Part shown: positions 9,102 through 18,273 of the stretch, in pieces | Position numbering within the stretch: position 1 is the stretch's first letter | How the letters are laid out: the number at the start of each line of letters is the position of its first letter | Assembly: GCA_050953365.1 (NCBI GenBank) | Contig: JBMNMN010000002.1 | Location: 62,001-126,000, forward strand | Direction: 5' to 3' | Source of the DNA: UBA1426 sp050953365 | GTDB taxonomy: Bacteria > Bacillota > Clostridia > Peptostreptococcales > Anaerovoracaceae | Length of the DNA stretch: 64,000 bases | The notes under the pieces: model-generated | Told to the model about the DNA's origin: nothing | The model's database searches: none | Seen by the model: the letters and a program-made list of their open reading frames with translations, nothing else | Position numbers and translations under genes: made by a program

Positions 9102-9987
9102 AGGGATAGGACATGCCATAAAGCAGGCATTTATACAGTTATTCAGAAACCGAGCCATGTCCTTTGCATCCCTGTTTTCCATTACGGCTATGCTGTTGAT
9201 ATTAGGGCTTTTCTTTATACTCATCGTTAATGTGAACGTCATAACGGAGAGTGCAAAGAAACAGTTTGATACCATTCAGATTTATCTTCTGGATGAAACG
9301 GACGGGGCAGCTGCTGTAAGGATGATTGATGAACTGTCCGAAATGGATGGGGTTGCTCAGGCTTGGTATCTTTCCAAAGAAGATGCTATGGCGGAGTACA
9401 AGTTAAAATGGGGAGATAAAGGCTACCTGCTGGACGGCTTTACTGAGAATCCGCTCCCAAATTCTATAAGAATCAAGCTTTCCGACTTGGAGAAAGCGGA
9501 TGCGGTGGTGGAAAGAGCTAAGACATTTGCGGGAATCGAAGACATTAAGTATTACAAAACGGCGGTGGACAAGCTTCTCAAAGTCACGAACTATATCCGA
9601 ATAGGGGCTATGGTCATCATTTTCTCCTTGGTAGTCGTGTCCGTCGTTGTGGTAGCCAATACCATCAAGCTTACGGTGCTGGCAAGAGCAAGAGAAATTA
9701 ACATCATGAAATATGTCGGAGCAAACAATTGGTTTATCCGAGGGCCATTTTTAGTGGAAGGAATGCTCATCGGCTTTATTTCCGCAGCCCTGTCCGCAGG
9801 ATTGATTGCGTTGGTCTATAACAAAATCATGGAACTTTTCGGAACGGATATGTTCCTAATGTTTTCCGTAAGAATGGTTCCGGAAGGTTTCCTTATTGAG
9901 AATTTAATAATGATATTTACGGCTCTCGGTGTCTGCATCGGGGCTTTCGGAAGCATTATTTCAATGCGCAGGTTTTTGGATACATAA
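9091..9987 (+). CDS. ftsX: cell division protein FtsX (permease-like)
   Basis: This 298-residue protein starts at ATG 9091 (GGGAGGAG 12 bases upstream); the longer open frame to 9007 is rejected because it lacks a ribosome site and lies within ftsE. Topology fits FtsX: a first helix near residues 25-50 (ITAMLLILGLFFILIV), an extracellular domain to about 165, then three more helices (VIIFSLVVVSVVVVANT; GMLIGFISAALSAGLIALVY; LIMIFTALGVCIGAFGS). It transmits FtsE ATPase state across the membrane to an extracellular hydrolase, here almost certainly the M23 protein encoded 17 bases downstream. Confidence 0.94.
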   Translation: MFIRGIGHAIKQAFIQLFRNRAMSFASLFSITAMLLILGLFFILIVNVNVITESAKKQFDTIQIYLLDETDGAAAVRMIDELSEMDGVAQAWYLSKEDAMAEYKLKWGDKGYLLDGFTENPLPNSIRIKLSDLEKADAVVERAKTFAGIEDIKYYKTAVDKLLKVTNYIRIGAMVIIFSLVVVSVVVVANTIKLTVLARAREINIMKYVGANNWFIRGPFLVEGMLIGFISAALSAGLIALVYNKIMELFGTDMFLMFSVRMVPEGFLIENLIMIFTALGVCIGAFGSIISMRRFLDT

Positions 9988-10004
9988 GGGGGAAGGGGAA
10001 AGAA

Positions 10005-11126
10005 ATGAAAGCGAAACGTTGGATTTGCTACAGTCTCATTGCAATGCTTTTGTTTTCACTGACAAGTCTGGGTTTGAGCTTTGCCGGCAACGAGCAGAGT
10101 AAGCTGGACGAACTGAACAGACAGATCAGCAAACTCCAATCGCAGTTAAAAGCCGGAAAAGCGGAGGAGAGCAGGCTAAACTCTCAAATTAAGAATTTGG
10201 ACAAGCTCATCAAAGCGGCTGAGTCGGAGATCCGTGGTCTGCAGAATGAAATTGCCCAGACCAACAAGAAGATTGCGGAAGTGGAAGAGCAGCTTCGCAT
10301 CAAGCAGGCAGAGATCGACGAGCAGAATGAACGTATGAGCGATCGAATTCGTGCCATGTACAAAAACGGGGATGTAGGTATTCTCGAAGTTCTTTTAGGC
10401 TCAAAAAGCATGACCGATTTCCTGACAAACCTTGACATGGCCCAGCGAATCTTTGATAACGATGTTGCGCTGTTAGAACAGTTAGAGGAACAGCACAAAT
10501 CCATCGAGAAGTATCGCAATCAACTTGATGAACTGAAACGAAAACTGTCGTCGAAACAGCAGGAAGAAGCCCAAAAGCAGGATCAGCTGGAGCTGAGCAG
10601 AGGAAACGTTTCACAGTTGAAAGCCCAAGTGTCCAGCGAGAACAAGGCGTTGGAAAAACAAGTAGATGCCTTGAATGCCGAAGCCAACGCTCTTATCGCA
10701 GAAATTTTGAGACTTCAGGGCACGGGAGATTATGTGGGCGGCGTACTCGGATGGCCCGTACCTGATTCAAAAAGAGTGACTTCGGAATTCGGCTACCGTG
10801 TTCATCCTATTCTGAAAGTGAAAAAATTACATACGGGCCTTGACATCGGTGTGGCGGCGGGTAAGCCGGTGGTTGCGGCCAATGCGGGGAAGGTCATTAA
10901 AGCCGCGTGGAACAACAGCTATGGCTACATGGTAATGATCGACCACGGCGGAGGGATCGTCACCCTGTATGCCCACAACAGCCAGCTAAAGGTAAAGACC
11001 GGCGATGTTGTTACGAAAGGACAGACCATTGCGCTGTCCGGCAGCACCGGTATGTCCACCGGACCGCACCTTCACTTTGAAGTCCGTGTAAACGGCGAGT
11101 ACAAAAACCCGAGAAATTATCTATGA
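10005..11126 (+). CDS. secreted coiled-coil M23 peptidoglycan hydrolase (EnvC-like)
   Basis: A 373-residue protein with a signal peptide (cleavage near SFAGNEQ, residue ~28), a long heptad-rich coiled coil over about residues 28-235 and a C-terminal M23/LytM domain. Zinc-ligand and catalytic motifs are intact: HTGLDIG, MVMIDHGGGIVTLYAH and GPHLHFEVR (HxH). It is the gene directly after ftsX, so it is the likely FtsEX-controlled cell-wall hydrolase, equivalent to EnvC/PcsB in role but with an intact active site rather than acting only as an activator. The GGGGAAGGGG ribosome site fits the ATG at 10005. Confidence 0.9.
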   Translation: MKAKRWICYSLIAMLLFSLTSLGLSFAGNEQSKLDELNRQISKLQSQLKAGKAEESRLNSQIKNLDKLIKAAESEIRGLQNEIAQTNKKIAEVEEQLRIKQAEIDEQNERMSDRIRAMYKNGDVGILEVLLGSKSMTDFLTNLDMAQRIFDNDVALLEQLEEQHKSIEKYRNQLDELKRKLSSKQQEEAQKQDQLELSRGNVSQLKAQVSSENKALEKQVDALNAEANALIAEILRLQGTGDYVGGVLGWPVPDSKRVTSEFGYRVHPILKVKKLHTGLDIGVAAGKPVVAANAGKVIKAAWNNSYGYMVMIDHGGGIVTLYAHNSQLKVKTGDVVTKGQTIALSGSTGMSTGPHLHFEVRVNGEYKNPRNYL

Positions 11127-11154
11127 TAGAAATTCCGTACCGACAGGAGCTGTG

Positions 11155-12810
11155 ATGCAGAAGGAATGGATTTTTCCTGATAAACGAAATAATAAGGATA
11201 TCGTGTTATCGTTATTAGAAAAAAGAGGAATCATAGGTCAGGAGGCAGTGGAGGAATTTCTTTCCGGCAGCCCTCGATTGACCTATGATCCGTTTTTGAT
11301 GAAAAATATGGGAGAGGCCGCAGATAGGATTCAGGCGGCGCTGAGCAGGGGAGAGCATATCTGCATATACGGAGATTACGATGCGGACGGTGTTTGCGGT
11401 GTCAGTCTGATGATGGAATTGTTCGGCGCCCTAAAAGCCAATTTCTCATACTATATTCCTTCTCGTTTTGATGAAGGCTACGGGCTTAACCGGGAGGCCA
11501 TTGCCAAGATAAAGGAAAGAGGAGCAGACCTGATTGTAACGGTGGATTGTGGCAGTGTGTCTTATGATGAAGTGGAATTCGCCAAAGAGTTGGGCATGGA
11601 TGTCATTATTACGGACCACCATAATCTGAACGACAAGCCGCCATCCTGCCTGTTGATCAATCCCAAGCAAAAAGATTGCCCATATCCGGAAAAAGAACTA
11701 TCCGGCTGCGGCGTAGCCTTTAAATTGGCCCAGGCCCTGCAGAAAAGAATGCCTGAACGCCTGACGAAATCCAACCTGAATGCAATGCTTGACCTTGTGG
11801 CCATCGCCACTGTGGGTGACATCGTTCCCTTGACGGGAGAGAATAGAACCATGGTCAAATATGGGATGCGCGTGATAAACAGACGGAAGAGACCGGGACT
11901 TTCAATGTTGATTCAAGGCGCGGGTTTGAAAGATGAAATAAACTCCAATCATGTCGCATATGTTATAGTGCCTCATCTCAATGCGGCAGGGCGTATGGTT
12001 TCAGCCGAAGCGGGAGTCCGGCTGCTTACTTCTTTAGAAGAGGAGCATTGGCGAAGGGCATCCGAAAGCTTGTTGGAGAATAACCGTGAGCGGAAACGGC
12101 TGCAGCAAATCGCTTTTGATCAGGCTGTAGAAAAAATTGAAAAGCACTATGCAGAGGAATTGTTTCTTGTATTGGATCTTCCCGATGCCCATGAAGGGAT
12201 TACCGGCATAGTGGCGGGAAAACTAAAGGACAAATACAACCGGCCGGCGATTATCGTAACGCCGACAGGAGAAAACAAATTAAAGGGAACGGGCAGAAGC
12301 GTAGAAGGACTTGATTTATATGAGATGCTTTCTGCATTCCGGCATCTCTTTGACAAATTTGGGGGCCATGCAGGGGCCTGCGGATTTACCATGGACAGCG
12401 AAAAGCTGTCTGCCTTGCGGGAAGCGCTCCGCGCTTCTGCGGAAAGCCGGTTCCGTGAGGATCCCTCCGTCTTTCAGGCTAAGCTCCGAATCGATGAGGA
12501 ACTTGTGGCCGATGAATTGAGCAAGGAGTTAATTTGCCTGATAGAAAAATTGGAGCCCTTTGGTCACAAAAATCCTAAACCGCTTTTTGCCATGCGCCAT
12601 GTTTCCTTATCGGACCCCTGTTTCATGGGGGATCGGCAGCAGCATGTGCGCTTTACCGCCTCCGGGATTTCCTGTGTTCTCTTTAACCGGGCAGAGCAAT
12701 TCCGGGATTATTATGAGAAAGGCAGACGGGTGGATATCGCCGGTTACCCCGAAATCAACCGTTGGAACGGCAGTGAAAGGATACAGTTTACGGTGGTTGA
12801 TCTGCGCTGA
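11155..12810 (+). CDS. recJ: single-stranded-DNA-specific exonuclease RecJ
   Basis: A 551-residue DHH/DHHA1 nuclease. The metal-binding motifs are visible: GDYDADGVCG near residue 75, VDCGSVSYDEV, ITDHHNLND and the DHHA1 region FGGHAGACGFTM. RecJ degrades single-stranded DNA 5' to 3' in recombination and base-excision repair. Of two adjacent starts, ATG 11155 has better spacing from AGGAGC (11145) than GTG 11152. At ~550 residues it is at the short end of the family, close to the E. coli size and shorter than the ~780-residue Bacillus form. It sits within the ftsEX-hydrolase-protease gene run, which is unusual company. Confidence 0.93.
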   Translation: MQKEWIFPDKRNNKDIVLSLLEKRGIIGQEAVEEFLSGSPRLTYDPFLMKNMGEAADRIQAALSRGEHICIYGDYDADGVCGVSLMMELFGALKANFSYYIPSRFDEGYGLNREAIAKIKERGADLIVTVDCGSVSYDEVEFAKELGMDVIITDHHNLNDKPPSCLLINPKQKDCPYPEKELSGCGVAFKLAQALQKRMPERLTKSNLNAMLDLVAIATVGDIVPLTGENRTMVKYGMRVINRRKRPGLSMLIQGAGLKDEINSNHVAYVIVPHLNAAGRMVSAEAGVRLLTSLEEEHWRRASESLLENNRERKRLQQIAFDQAVEKIEKHYAEELFLVLDLPDAHEGITGIVAGKLKDKYNRPAIIVTPTGENKLKGTGRSVEGLDLYEMLSAFRHLFDKFGGHAGACGFTMDSEKLSALREALRASAESRFREDPSVFQAKLRIDEELVADELSKELICLIEKLEPFGHKNPKPLFAMRHVSLSDPCFMGDRQQHVRFTASGISCVLFNRAEQFRDYYEKGRRVDIAGYPEINRWNGSERIQFTVVDLR

Positions 12811-12850
12811 ATCGCTGGCACAGAGAGATTATTCCTATGTCCTGCATGTA

Positions 12851-12859
12851 TGGTATAAT
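12851..12859 (+). promoter_or_regulatory. extended -10 promoter before the S41 protease gene
   Basis: TGGTATAAT gives a TGn extended -10 with a consensus hexamer at 12854-12859. No good -35 is present (ATTCCT at 12831 at best). The predicted start is about 30 bases upstream of the protease ATG at 12896. Confidence 0.5.
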
Positions 12860-12895
12860 ATAAAAATCTTAAATTAAGGAGAGAGACCTCATCCT

Positions 12896-14098
12896 ATGGT
12901 TACATTAAAAAAGCGAAACTTAATTATATTATTGATAGTCATCCTCAGCGCCGGAATTCTCTTAACGGCGGGTTATCATCAAATCTATGGTATTGTGACG
13001 GATCAAATCGGGATCAGCGCTGAGGAATATGAAGACTACCAGAGGATGAAGCAAAACTATGGGAGATTGGATTCCCTAATGCAGCTTATCGAACAAAAGT
13101 ACTACGTGCCCGTCGATACGGATAAACTGTATGAAGGTATTTACAAGGGCTTGTTTGCCGGAATCGGCGACCCCTATTCCGCATACTTAAACAAGCAGGA
13201 GTATGAGAATTTACAAATTGCCGCATCCGGAGAGTTTGAAGGCATCGGCGTTACCATTGCTCCCGATAAAAACGGATATATAAATGTGGTAGCTCCTATT
13301 GACGATACACCTGCTTTCAAGGCCGGCATCAAATCCGAAGATAAAATCATCGCCGTGGACGGTGTGGATTACAACGGGGAAACCATAGATGCCGCAGTGG
13401 CGGCTATGCGCGGCAAAGAGGGAACAGAGGTTACGATTCGAATTCTCAGGGGAGATACTACCCTGGAGTTTACCCTCAAGCGCGCAAAGATCATTTTACA
13501 AACAGTGAAAGCCGAAATGCTGGATGGAGAAATCGGATACATCCGTATCAGCTCCTTCGAAAAGCACACTGCGGAGGATTTCCGAAAAGCTCTGAGAAAT
13601 ATGGAACTTAGCGGTGTCAAGGGATTGATTATCGATCTGCGGGATAATCCGGGCGGTTTGGTGGACGTTTGCATAGAGATTGCGGACTCTCTGTTACCCG
13701 AAGGTATTATCACCTACACGGAAGATCGGCAGGGACAAAGAAATTATTATAAATCAGATCCGGGCGCCACAGAGATTCCCTTTGTCGTCATGATAAACGG
13801 AGGATCCGCCAGTGCCAGTGAAATTGTTGCGGGAGCTGTTAAAGACAGCGGGGTCGGTAAAATTGTCGGTACCACTTCTTATGGGAAAGGTATTATTCAG
13901 GAAATTGTGGAGTTGAACAACGGAGACGCCACAAAGCTGACGGTGATGCAATACTTCTCTCCCAAAGGAAATGTGATCCATGAGAAAGGAGTAGAGCCCG
14001 ACTATATCGTAGAAATCACCCAGGATGACCTTACGGAGGGCGTACTTTTGAAGGAAAACGATAAGCAGCTCAAAAAGGCCTTGGAGCTGCTGAAATAA
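12896..14098 (+). CDS. ctpA: carboxy-terminal processing protease (S41)
   Basis: A 400-residue protein with an N-terminal membrane segment (residues ~8-25), a PDZ domain (GEFEGIGVTIAPDKNG to VDGVDY) and the S41 catalytic core. The nucleophile serine is in NGGSASASEIVAGA and the lysine is in TSYGKGI. RDNPGGLVDV is the conserved substrate-groove motif. Such proteases act outside the membrane, trimming C-termini of envelope proteins. They are commonly grouped with ftsEX and M23 hydrolases in Firmicutes, as here, with recJ in between. AAGGAGAGAG lies upstream of the ATG. Confidence 0.93.
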   Translation: MVTLKKRNLIILLIVILSAGILLTAGYHQIYGIVTDQIGISAEEYEDYQRMKQNYGRLDSLMQLIEQKYYVPVDTDKLYEGIYKGLFAGIGDPYSAYLNKQEYENLQIAASGEFEGIGVTIAPDKNGYINVVAPIDDTPAFKAGIKSEDKIIAVDGVDYNGETIDAAVAAMRGKEGTEVTIRILRGDTTLEFTLKRAKIILQTVKAEMLDGEIGYIRISSFEKHTAEDFRKALRNMELSGVKGLIIDLRDNPGGLVDVCIEIADSLLPEGIITYTEDRQGQRNYYKSDPGATEIPFVVMINGGSASASEIVAGAVKDSGVGKIVGTTSYGKGIIQEIVELNNGDATKLTVMQYFSPKGNVIHEKGVEPDYIVEITQDDLTEGVLLKENDKQLKKALELLK

Positions 14099-14101
14099 TA
14101 C

Positions 14102-14407
14102 TTATTCCTGTTCTTCTTCTTTGAATCTCTTTAGGATTAGCTTGTAGCCGTCGGCTCCGTATAGAAGGCAGCGGTTGACGCGGCTTATGGTAGCCGTACT
14201 GGCCTTTGTGATCTCCTCGATCTCATTGTAGGTTTTCTTTTGATCGAGGAGACGGGCTACCTGAAAGCGCTGGGCAATTGCCTGAAGCTCTTTTATCGTA
14301 CAGATGTCCTCAAAGAAACGATAGCATTCTTCCTCCGTTTCGAGCAGTAAAATGGCTTTGAACAAATCATCCGTTTCTCTATTCTTCAACTTGGATTCAT
14401 AGCTCAT
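14102..14407 (-). CDS. YerC/YecD-type TrpR-family regulator
   Basis: A 101-residue helix-turn-helix protein. It begins MSYESKLKN if the second ATG (14407) is used; that start has GGAG 7 bases upstream, whereas the first ATG (14413) is only one base from it. The family signature is the TrpR-like segment TIKELQAIAQRFQVARLL followed by TYNEIEEITKASTATISRVN, a clear HTH. The members are predicted DNA-binding regulators of unknown target. It is convergent with ctpA (3-base gap between stop codons) and divergent from the Mn-type leader at 14539, so it could act at that promoter, although the adjacent riboswitch is the more obvious control. Confidence 0.85.
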   Translation of the reverse strand: MSYESKLKNRETDDLFKAILLLETEEECYRFFEDICTIKELQAIAQRFQVARLLDQKKTYNEIEEITKASTATISRVNRCLLYGADGYKLILKRFKEEEQE

Positions 14408-14538
14408 ACTCATTCTCCATTTCCCCTACACAACACAAATCGCGCCCGATTCCCATAAATAACATATAACAGAACATAAAAACATAAACAGGATTACTTT
14501 AATGCTTTACAGTGCAATTATACAACGGCTTGACCTCC

Positions 14539-14567
14539 TTGACAACAGTATTTTTTTCCAGTAAAAT
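14539..14567 (+). promoter_or_regulatory. strong sigma-A promoter for the riboswitch/ATPase unit
   Basis: TTGACA (14539-14544), a 17-base spacer and TAAAAT (14562-14567). Transcription would begin near 14575, just before the conserved AAAAGGGAGTAG of the leader. Confidence 0.75.
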
Positions 14568-14577
14568 ACTTTCAAGA

Positions 14578-14717
14578 GATTGTGCCAAAAGGGAGTAGTT
14601 TATATGTTTATGGCCAACATAACGGCATTTGCCTGGTCATAAACCCGCATGCGGAAACAAGACTTTTAGCATAGAAAGCAAGAAATTGCAGATTTATGTT
14701 AAGAGTCTTATTTTTTT
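14578..14717 (+). promoter_or_regulatory. yybP-ykoY type Mn2+ riboswitch with terminator
   Basis: AAAAGGGAGTAG at 14587-14598 matches the invariant aptamer sequence (AAAGGGGAGUAG) of the yybP-ykoY manganese riboswitch. GCCTGGTCA and the 3' ACAAGACTTTTAGC have the positions of the other arm. The expression platform is visible: AAGACTTTTAGC (14659-14670) can pair over 12 positions (two G-U) with GTTAAGAGTCTT (14698-14709), which is followed by ATTTTTTT, making an intrinsic terminator. The 5' strand of that terminator is also aptamer sequence, so ligand binding should block the terminator and turn the gene on. This is the expected logic for a metal exporter. A further 16-bp inverted repeat (GCAGATTTATGTTAAG / CTTAATATAAATCTGC) lies at 14688-14750. 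The aptamer call rests on motif memory, not a covariance search. Confidence 0.78.
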
Positions 14718-14784
14718 ATAAAAAAATTGATAAACTTAATATAAATCTGCACCATAACCATAAAAGGTAAAAGGAGTGAACTCT

Positions 14785-17442
14785 ATGTACGAGCAACAGT
14801 CAGTACAACAAGTGTTGGATGCATTGCAAGCGGACCAACATACGGGGCTGTCCGAAGAAGAGGCAGCAAAGCGTTTGGAGCAATATGGGCCAAACACTTT
14901 TCAGGAGAAGAAGCCTAAAACCAAGGTGCAGATGTTTCTGTCCCAATTGCGCGACCCGATGATTTATATTCTCTTTGCAGCAACGGCAATCTCGCTGTTT
15001 CTGCAGGAAATCGCCGATGCATTTATAATTCTGGCTATTATTCTGCTAAACGCTACAATAGGCATGGCGCAGGAAGCAAAGGCGGAAAAATCCCTGGAGG
15101 CGCTTAAAAAGCTATCCAGCCCTACTGCTCTCGTCAGGCGGGAGGGCAAAATATATGATATAGAGGCGGCAAAACTGGTTCCCGGCGATATCGTTCTGCT
15201 TGAAGCAGGAAGAGTCGTACCGGCAGATCTTCGGCTTATTAACAGTGTCAATCTTAAAGTCGAAGAAGCGGCTTTGACGGGAGAGTCGGTGCCAGTGCAA
15301 AAGGAAGCGGAGTTCGTGGCGGATACGGAAATAACGCTGGGCGATCGGTTGAATATGGCTTATATGTCCACCAGCGTTGCATACGGCAGAGGGGAAGGAG
15401 TCGTTATCAGCACGGGAATGAACACGGAGATCGGTAAGATCGCCAAAATGATCAATGAATCTGTTGACGAGATGACTCCTCTTCAAAAACGCCTCGGAGA
15501 TTTAGGCAAATTGCTGGGAGTTCTGGCCCTCGGACTTTGTGTTGCCCTGTTTCTAATTGCATTGATTCAGGAAAGAGATGTAATGGAAATGCTTCTTACC
15601 GCCATTGCTCTTGCTGTGGCTGCTATTCCTGAGGGGCTTCCGGCTGTCGTCACCATTGTACTTGCTTTGGGCGTCATGCGAATGGTGAAGGTCAATACCA
15701 TTGTGAGAAGGCTCCCTGCCGTGGAGACCTTAGGATCTGTCAGCGTTGTATGCTCTGATAAAACCGGAACGCTGACACAGAATAAAATGACTGTAACCAA
15801 GGTATATGCCGACGGAACGCTCATGGATGTTAAGGATCTGGACTACGAAAGCAATGCTCTTTTCGTAAACGGTTTTATTCTATGCACCGATGCTGTTGCT
15901 GACGAAGAGCGGAGAATTGGAGATCCTACGGAACTGGCCCTGCTCGATATGGGGACAAGCTTGGGTGTTACGAAGAAAATATTGGAGAGCGCATCTCCCA
16001 GAATCAATGAACAGCCCTTCGATTCCGGTAGAAAAATGATGACTACGGTACACAAAGATGCCCATGGGAAAGTCATCAGTTACACGAAGGGTGCCATGGA
16101 CAGAATCATCATAAACTGTACCCACATTCTGGAGGAGGGCCGAGTAAGTGAAATCACGGAACAGGACCGGCAAAACATTGCCGACGCCGCAAAGCAAATG
16201 GCGACAATGGCTTTGCGGGTGCTTGCCCTGGCCGTTAAAATGGACGACGACTCCGCTACAGAAGATAATCTGACCTTTGTGGGCATGGTGGGAATGATCG
16301 ATCCGCCACGGCCGGAGGCAGCCGGAGCGGTAGAAATATTTAAGGATGCTTCTATCACTACGATCATGATTACCGGTGACCATAAGGACACGGCTTTAGC
16401 CATCGCGAAGGAACTTGGCATTGCGGAAAGTGAAGACCAGTGTATTACGGGCGATGAGCTTTCTCGTATGTCCCAGGCGGAGCTCAATGAGGCGGTTTCC
16501 GAATTGCGGGTCTTTGCCCGTGTTTCACCGGAAAACAAAGTCATGATTGTCAACGCTTTTAAAGCCAATAATCACATCGTATCCATGACGGGTGACGGCG
16601 TAAACGATGCTCCTTCTTTAAAGGCGGCAGATATTGGCGTGGCAATGGGAATCACCGGTACGGATGTGGCCAAGGGCGCTTCCGATATGGTTCTTACGGA
16701 CGACAACTTTGCGACTATACAGAAAGCGGTAGAGGAAGGGCGTAATATATATAACAACATAAAGAAGTCCGTTCTCTTCCTTTTGTCATCAAACTTGGGC
16801 GAGATCATTACCATGTTTACCGCAATAGTGGCAGGGCTTGCTGCCCCGCTGCAGGCGATCCACATTTTATGGGTAAACTTGATCACCGACTCCCTTCCCG
16901 CTCTTGCTTTAGGTGTAGACGAAGGGGACCCGGACATTATGAAAGAAAAGCCCAGAGATCCTAAGGAAAGCCTCTTTGCTCGCGGCGGCTATGCCATCAC
17001 CATATTCTTTGGGTCCGTTATCGGACTCACTACCCTGTGCGCATTCCTGTACTCTCCCGTCACCTTTCTACTTGCGGCCGGCGAGCCGGTGACCTTCGAT
17101 GCCATCAAAGCGCTCTATGCGGACGAGTACATCTATTCCCATGCGCAAACCTATGCCTTTACTGTTTTGGCCATATCCCAACTCTTTAATGCCATGGGAA
17201 TGAGGAATTTGAACAAATCCATTTTCAAATATAATCATTTTGGCAATCGTTTGATGGTGGTTGCTTTTGTGGTAGCTTTTTCTTTGCAGATTGCGGTAAC
17301 GGAGATTCCGTTCCTTATAGAAGCTTTTGATACGGCTTCTCTGACTCTGAAAGAGTGGTTTGCATTGGCAGCGATCTCTACGACCCCGCTCTGGTTCCAT
17401 GAGCTGTTTGTTTTCGTGAAATACATTAAGAAACGGTCATAA
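14785..17442 (+). CDS. P2-type cation-transporting ATPase (probable Mn2+/Ca2+ exporter)
   Basis: An 885-residue P-type ATPase. The start is ATG 14785 (AAGGAG 8 bases upstream); the frame opens at a GTG inside that ribosome site, which is less likely. In order: N-terminal cation ATPase domain, TGES actuator loop (ALTGESVPV), metal helix M4 with PEGLPAVVTIVLAL, phosphorylation site CSDKTGTLTQNKMT, hinge MTGDGVNDAPSLKAADIG, and M6 NLITDSLPALALGVD. The PEGLP and N..TDSLPA..L..D pattern is the SERCA/PMR1-like group that pumps Ca2+ or Mn2+. The yybP-ykoY leader argues for Mn2+ export, as for Lactococcus YoaB, though Ca2+ cannot be excluded. The last helices are intact. Confidence 0.9.
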   Translation: MYEQQSVQQVLDALQADQHTGLSEEEAAKRLEQYGPNTFQEKKPKTKVQMFLSQLRDPMIYILFAATAISLFLQEIADAFIILAIILLNATIGMAQEAKAEKSLEALKKLSSPTALVRREGKIYDIEAAKLVPGDIVLLEAGRVVPADLRLINSVNLKVEEAALTGESVPVQKEAEFVADTEITLGDRLNMAYMSTSVAYGRGEGVVISTGMNTEIGKIAKMINESVDEMTPLQKRLGDLGKLLGVLALGLCVALFLIALIQERDVMEMLLTAIALAVAAIPEGLPAVVTIVLALGVMRMVKVNTIVRRLPAVETLGSVSVVCSDKTGTLTQNKMTVTKVYADGTLMDVKDLDYESNALFVNGFILCTDAVADEERRIGDPTELALLDMGTSLGVTKKILESASPRINEQPFDSGRKMMTTVHKDAHGKVISYTKGAMDRIIINCTHILEEGRVSEITEQDRQNIADAAKQMATMALRVLALAVKMDDDSATEDNLTFVGMVGMIDPPRPEAAGAVEIFKDASITTIMITGDHKDTALAIAKELGIAESEDQCITGDELSRMSQAELNEAVSELRVFARVSPENKVMIVNAFKANNHIVSMTGDGVNDAPSLKAADIGVAMGITGTDVAKGASDMVLTDDNFATIQKAVEEGRNIYNNIKKSVLFLLSSNLGEIITMFTAIVAGLAAPLQAIHILWVNLITDSLPALALGVDEGDPDIMKEKPRDPKESLFARGGYAITIFFGSVIGLTTLCAFLYSPVTFLLAAGEPVTFDAIKALYADEYIYSHAQTYAFTVLAISQLFNAMGMRNLNKSIFKYNHFGNRLMVVAFVVAFSLQIAVTEIPFLIEAFDTASLTLKEWFALAAISTTPLWFHELFVFVKYIKKRS

Positions 17443-17495
17443 TGCTGTTTCATATCCGAAGAAACTTTGCATCCTAGACTCAAATTGTTATTAGG

Positions 17496-17526
17496 GCACA
17501 CACGGTGGCAGAACCCGTGTGTTTTT
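17496..17526 (+). terminator. intrinsic terminator after the ATPase gene
   Basis: ACACACGG at 17498 pairs with CCGTGTGT at 17515 around a short loop and is followed by TTTTT. Confidence 0.75.
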
Positions 17527-17577
17527 CAATCAATCATAAGCCCAGAGGGTTGATCAATAGCGAATGGCTTACATTTA

Positions 17578-17586
17578 TGTTATAAT
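17578..17586 (+). promoter_or_regulatory. extended -10 promoter
   Basis: TGTTATAAT provides a TGn extended -10 with consensus TATAAT (17581-17586) about 60 bases before the phosphopantetheinyl transferase start. No clear -35 is present. Confidence 0.5.
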
Positions 17587-17644
17587 ATACGTATTGTTTG
17601 CCATGGTCACAGAATATTTATAAATAAAGCGGAGCCGTAAGACT

Positions 17645-18253
17645 GTGTACATTTATTTATACGATAAAGATGAGATAGAAAGCAGCGAGGATGCGGTTCG
17701 TGAATGCAGCAGAGACTATGCTGAAAAGACACGAATGGGACTCCCCTCCCACATCATTGAGTCTGCTCATATCTTTCGCAGTCCGGCGGGTAAACCGGCA
17801 TTTATCGATTTGCCGGAGATCCATTTTTCCGTAAGTCATTCCGGCTCGGTTTGGGGCTGCGCTATAGACAATACACCTGTCGGTTTTGATCTAGAGGATA
17901 TGAATCGTCCGGAAAGCGAGAAGGGGCAGGATTCAAAGTGCGCAAGCGAGGAAAGATGGCAAAAGATTGCCGGACGTTTTTTTACTCCGGAGGAATTTGA
18001 ATTCGTATGCAAGGGGGGAAGGGAAGCTTTCTTTCAACTCTGGGTCCGGAAAGAGGCATACGTTAAATATAAAGGATTAAAGCTTTTGCAGGAGCTTCCA
18101 AAAATAAATCTGGTAAAGGATGGCGAGCTTCTTTCGGAGCTTTCGGATGCTTATACAGAAGAAATAAATCTGGGCCGGGGATTAATCGGAGCATACTGCG
18201 GGGCAAAAAGAAAGAATATCAGAAAAATTATGGATTATCGAAATAACAAGTAG
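17645..18253 (+). CDS. 4'-phosphopantetheinyl transferase (Sfp type)
   Basis: A 202-residue Sfp/Gsp-type enzyme that moves phosphopantetheine from CoA to a serine of carrier proteins. Recognisable parts: FSVSHSGSVWGCAI (substrate/CoA region), PVGFDLEDMNRP with the Mg2+-binding Asp, RFFTPEEFEFV, and WVRKEAYVKYKGLKL, the family WxxKEA signature. The start is GTG 17645 (GGAG 10 bases upstream). No polyketide, NRPS or fatty acid gene is adjacent, so the carrier-protein partner is not apparent. It heads a short run with an EamA transporter and recX. Confidence 0.88.
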   Translation: MYIYLYDKDEIESSEDAVRECSRDYAEKTRMGLPSHIIESAHIFRSPAGKPAFIDLPEIHFSVSHSGSVWGCAIDNTPVGFDLEDMNRPESEKGQDSKCASEERWQKIAGRFFTPEEFEFVCKGGREAFFQLWVRKEAYVKYKGLKLLQELPKINLVKDGELLSELSDAYTEEINLGRGLIGAYCGAKRKNIRKIMDYRNNK

Positions 18254-18273
18254 TAAAGGATGCATTAACGAGT

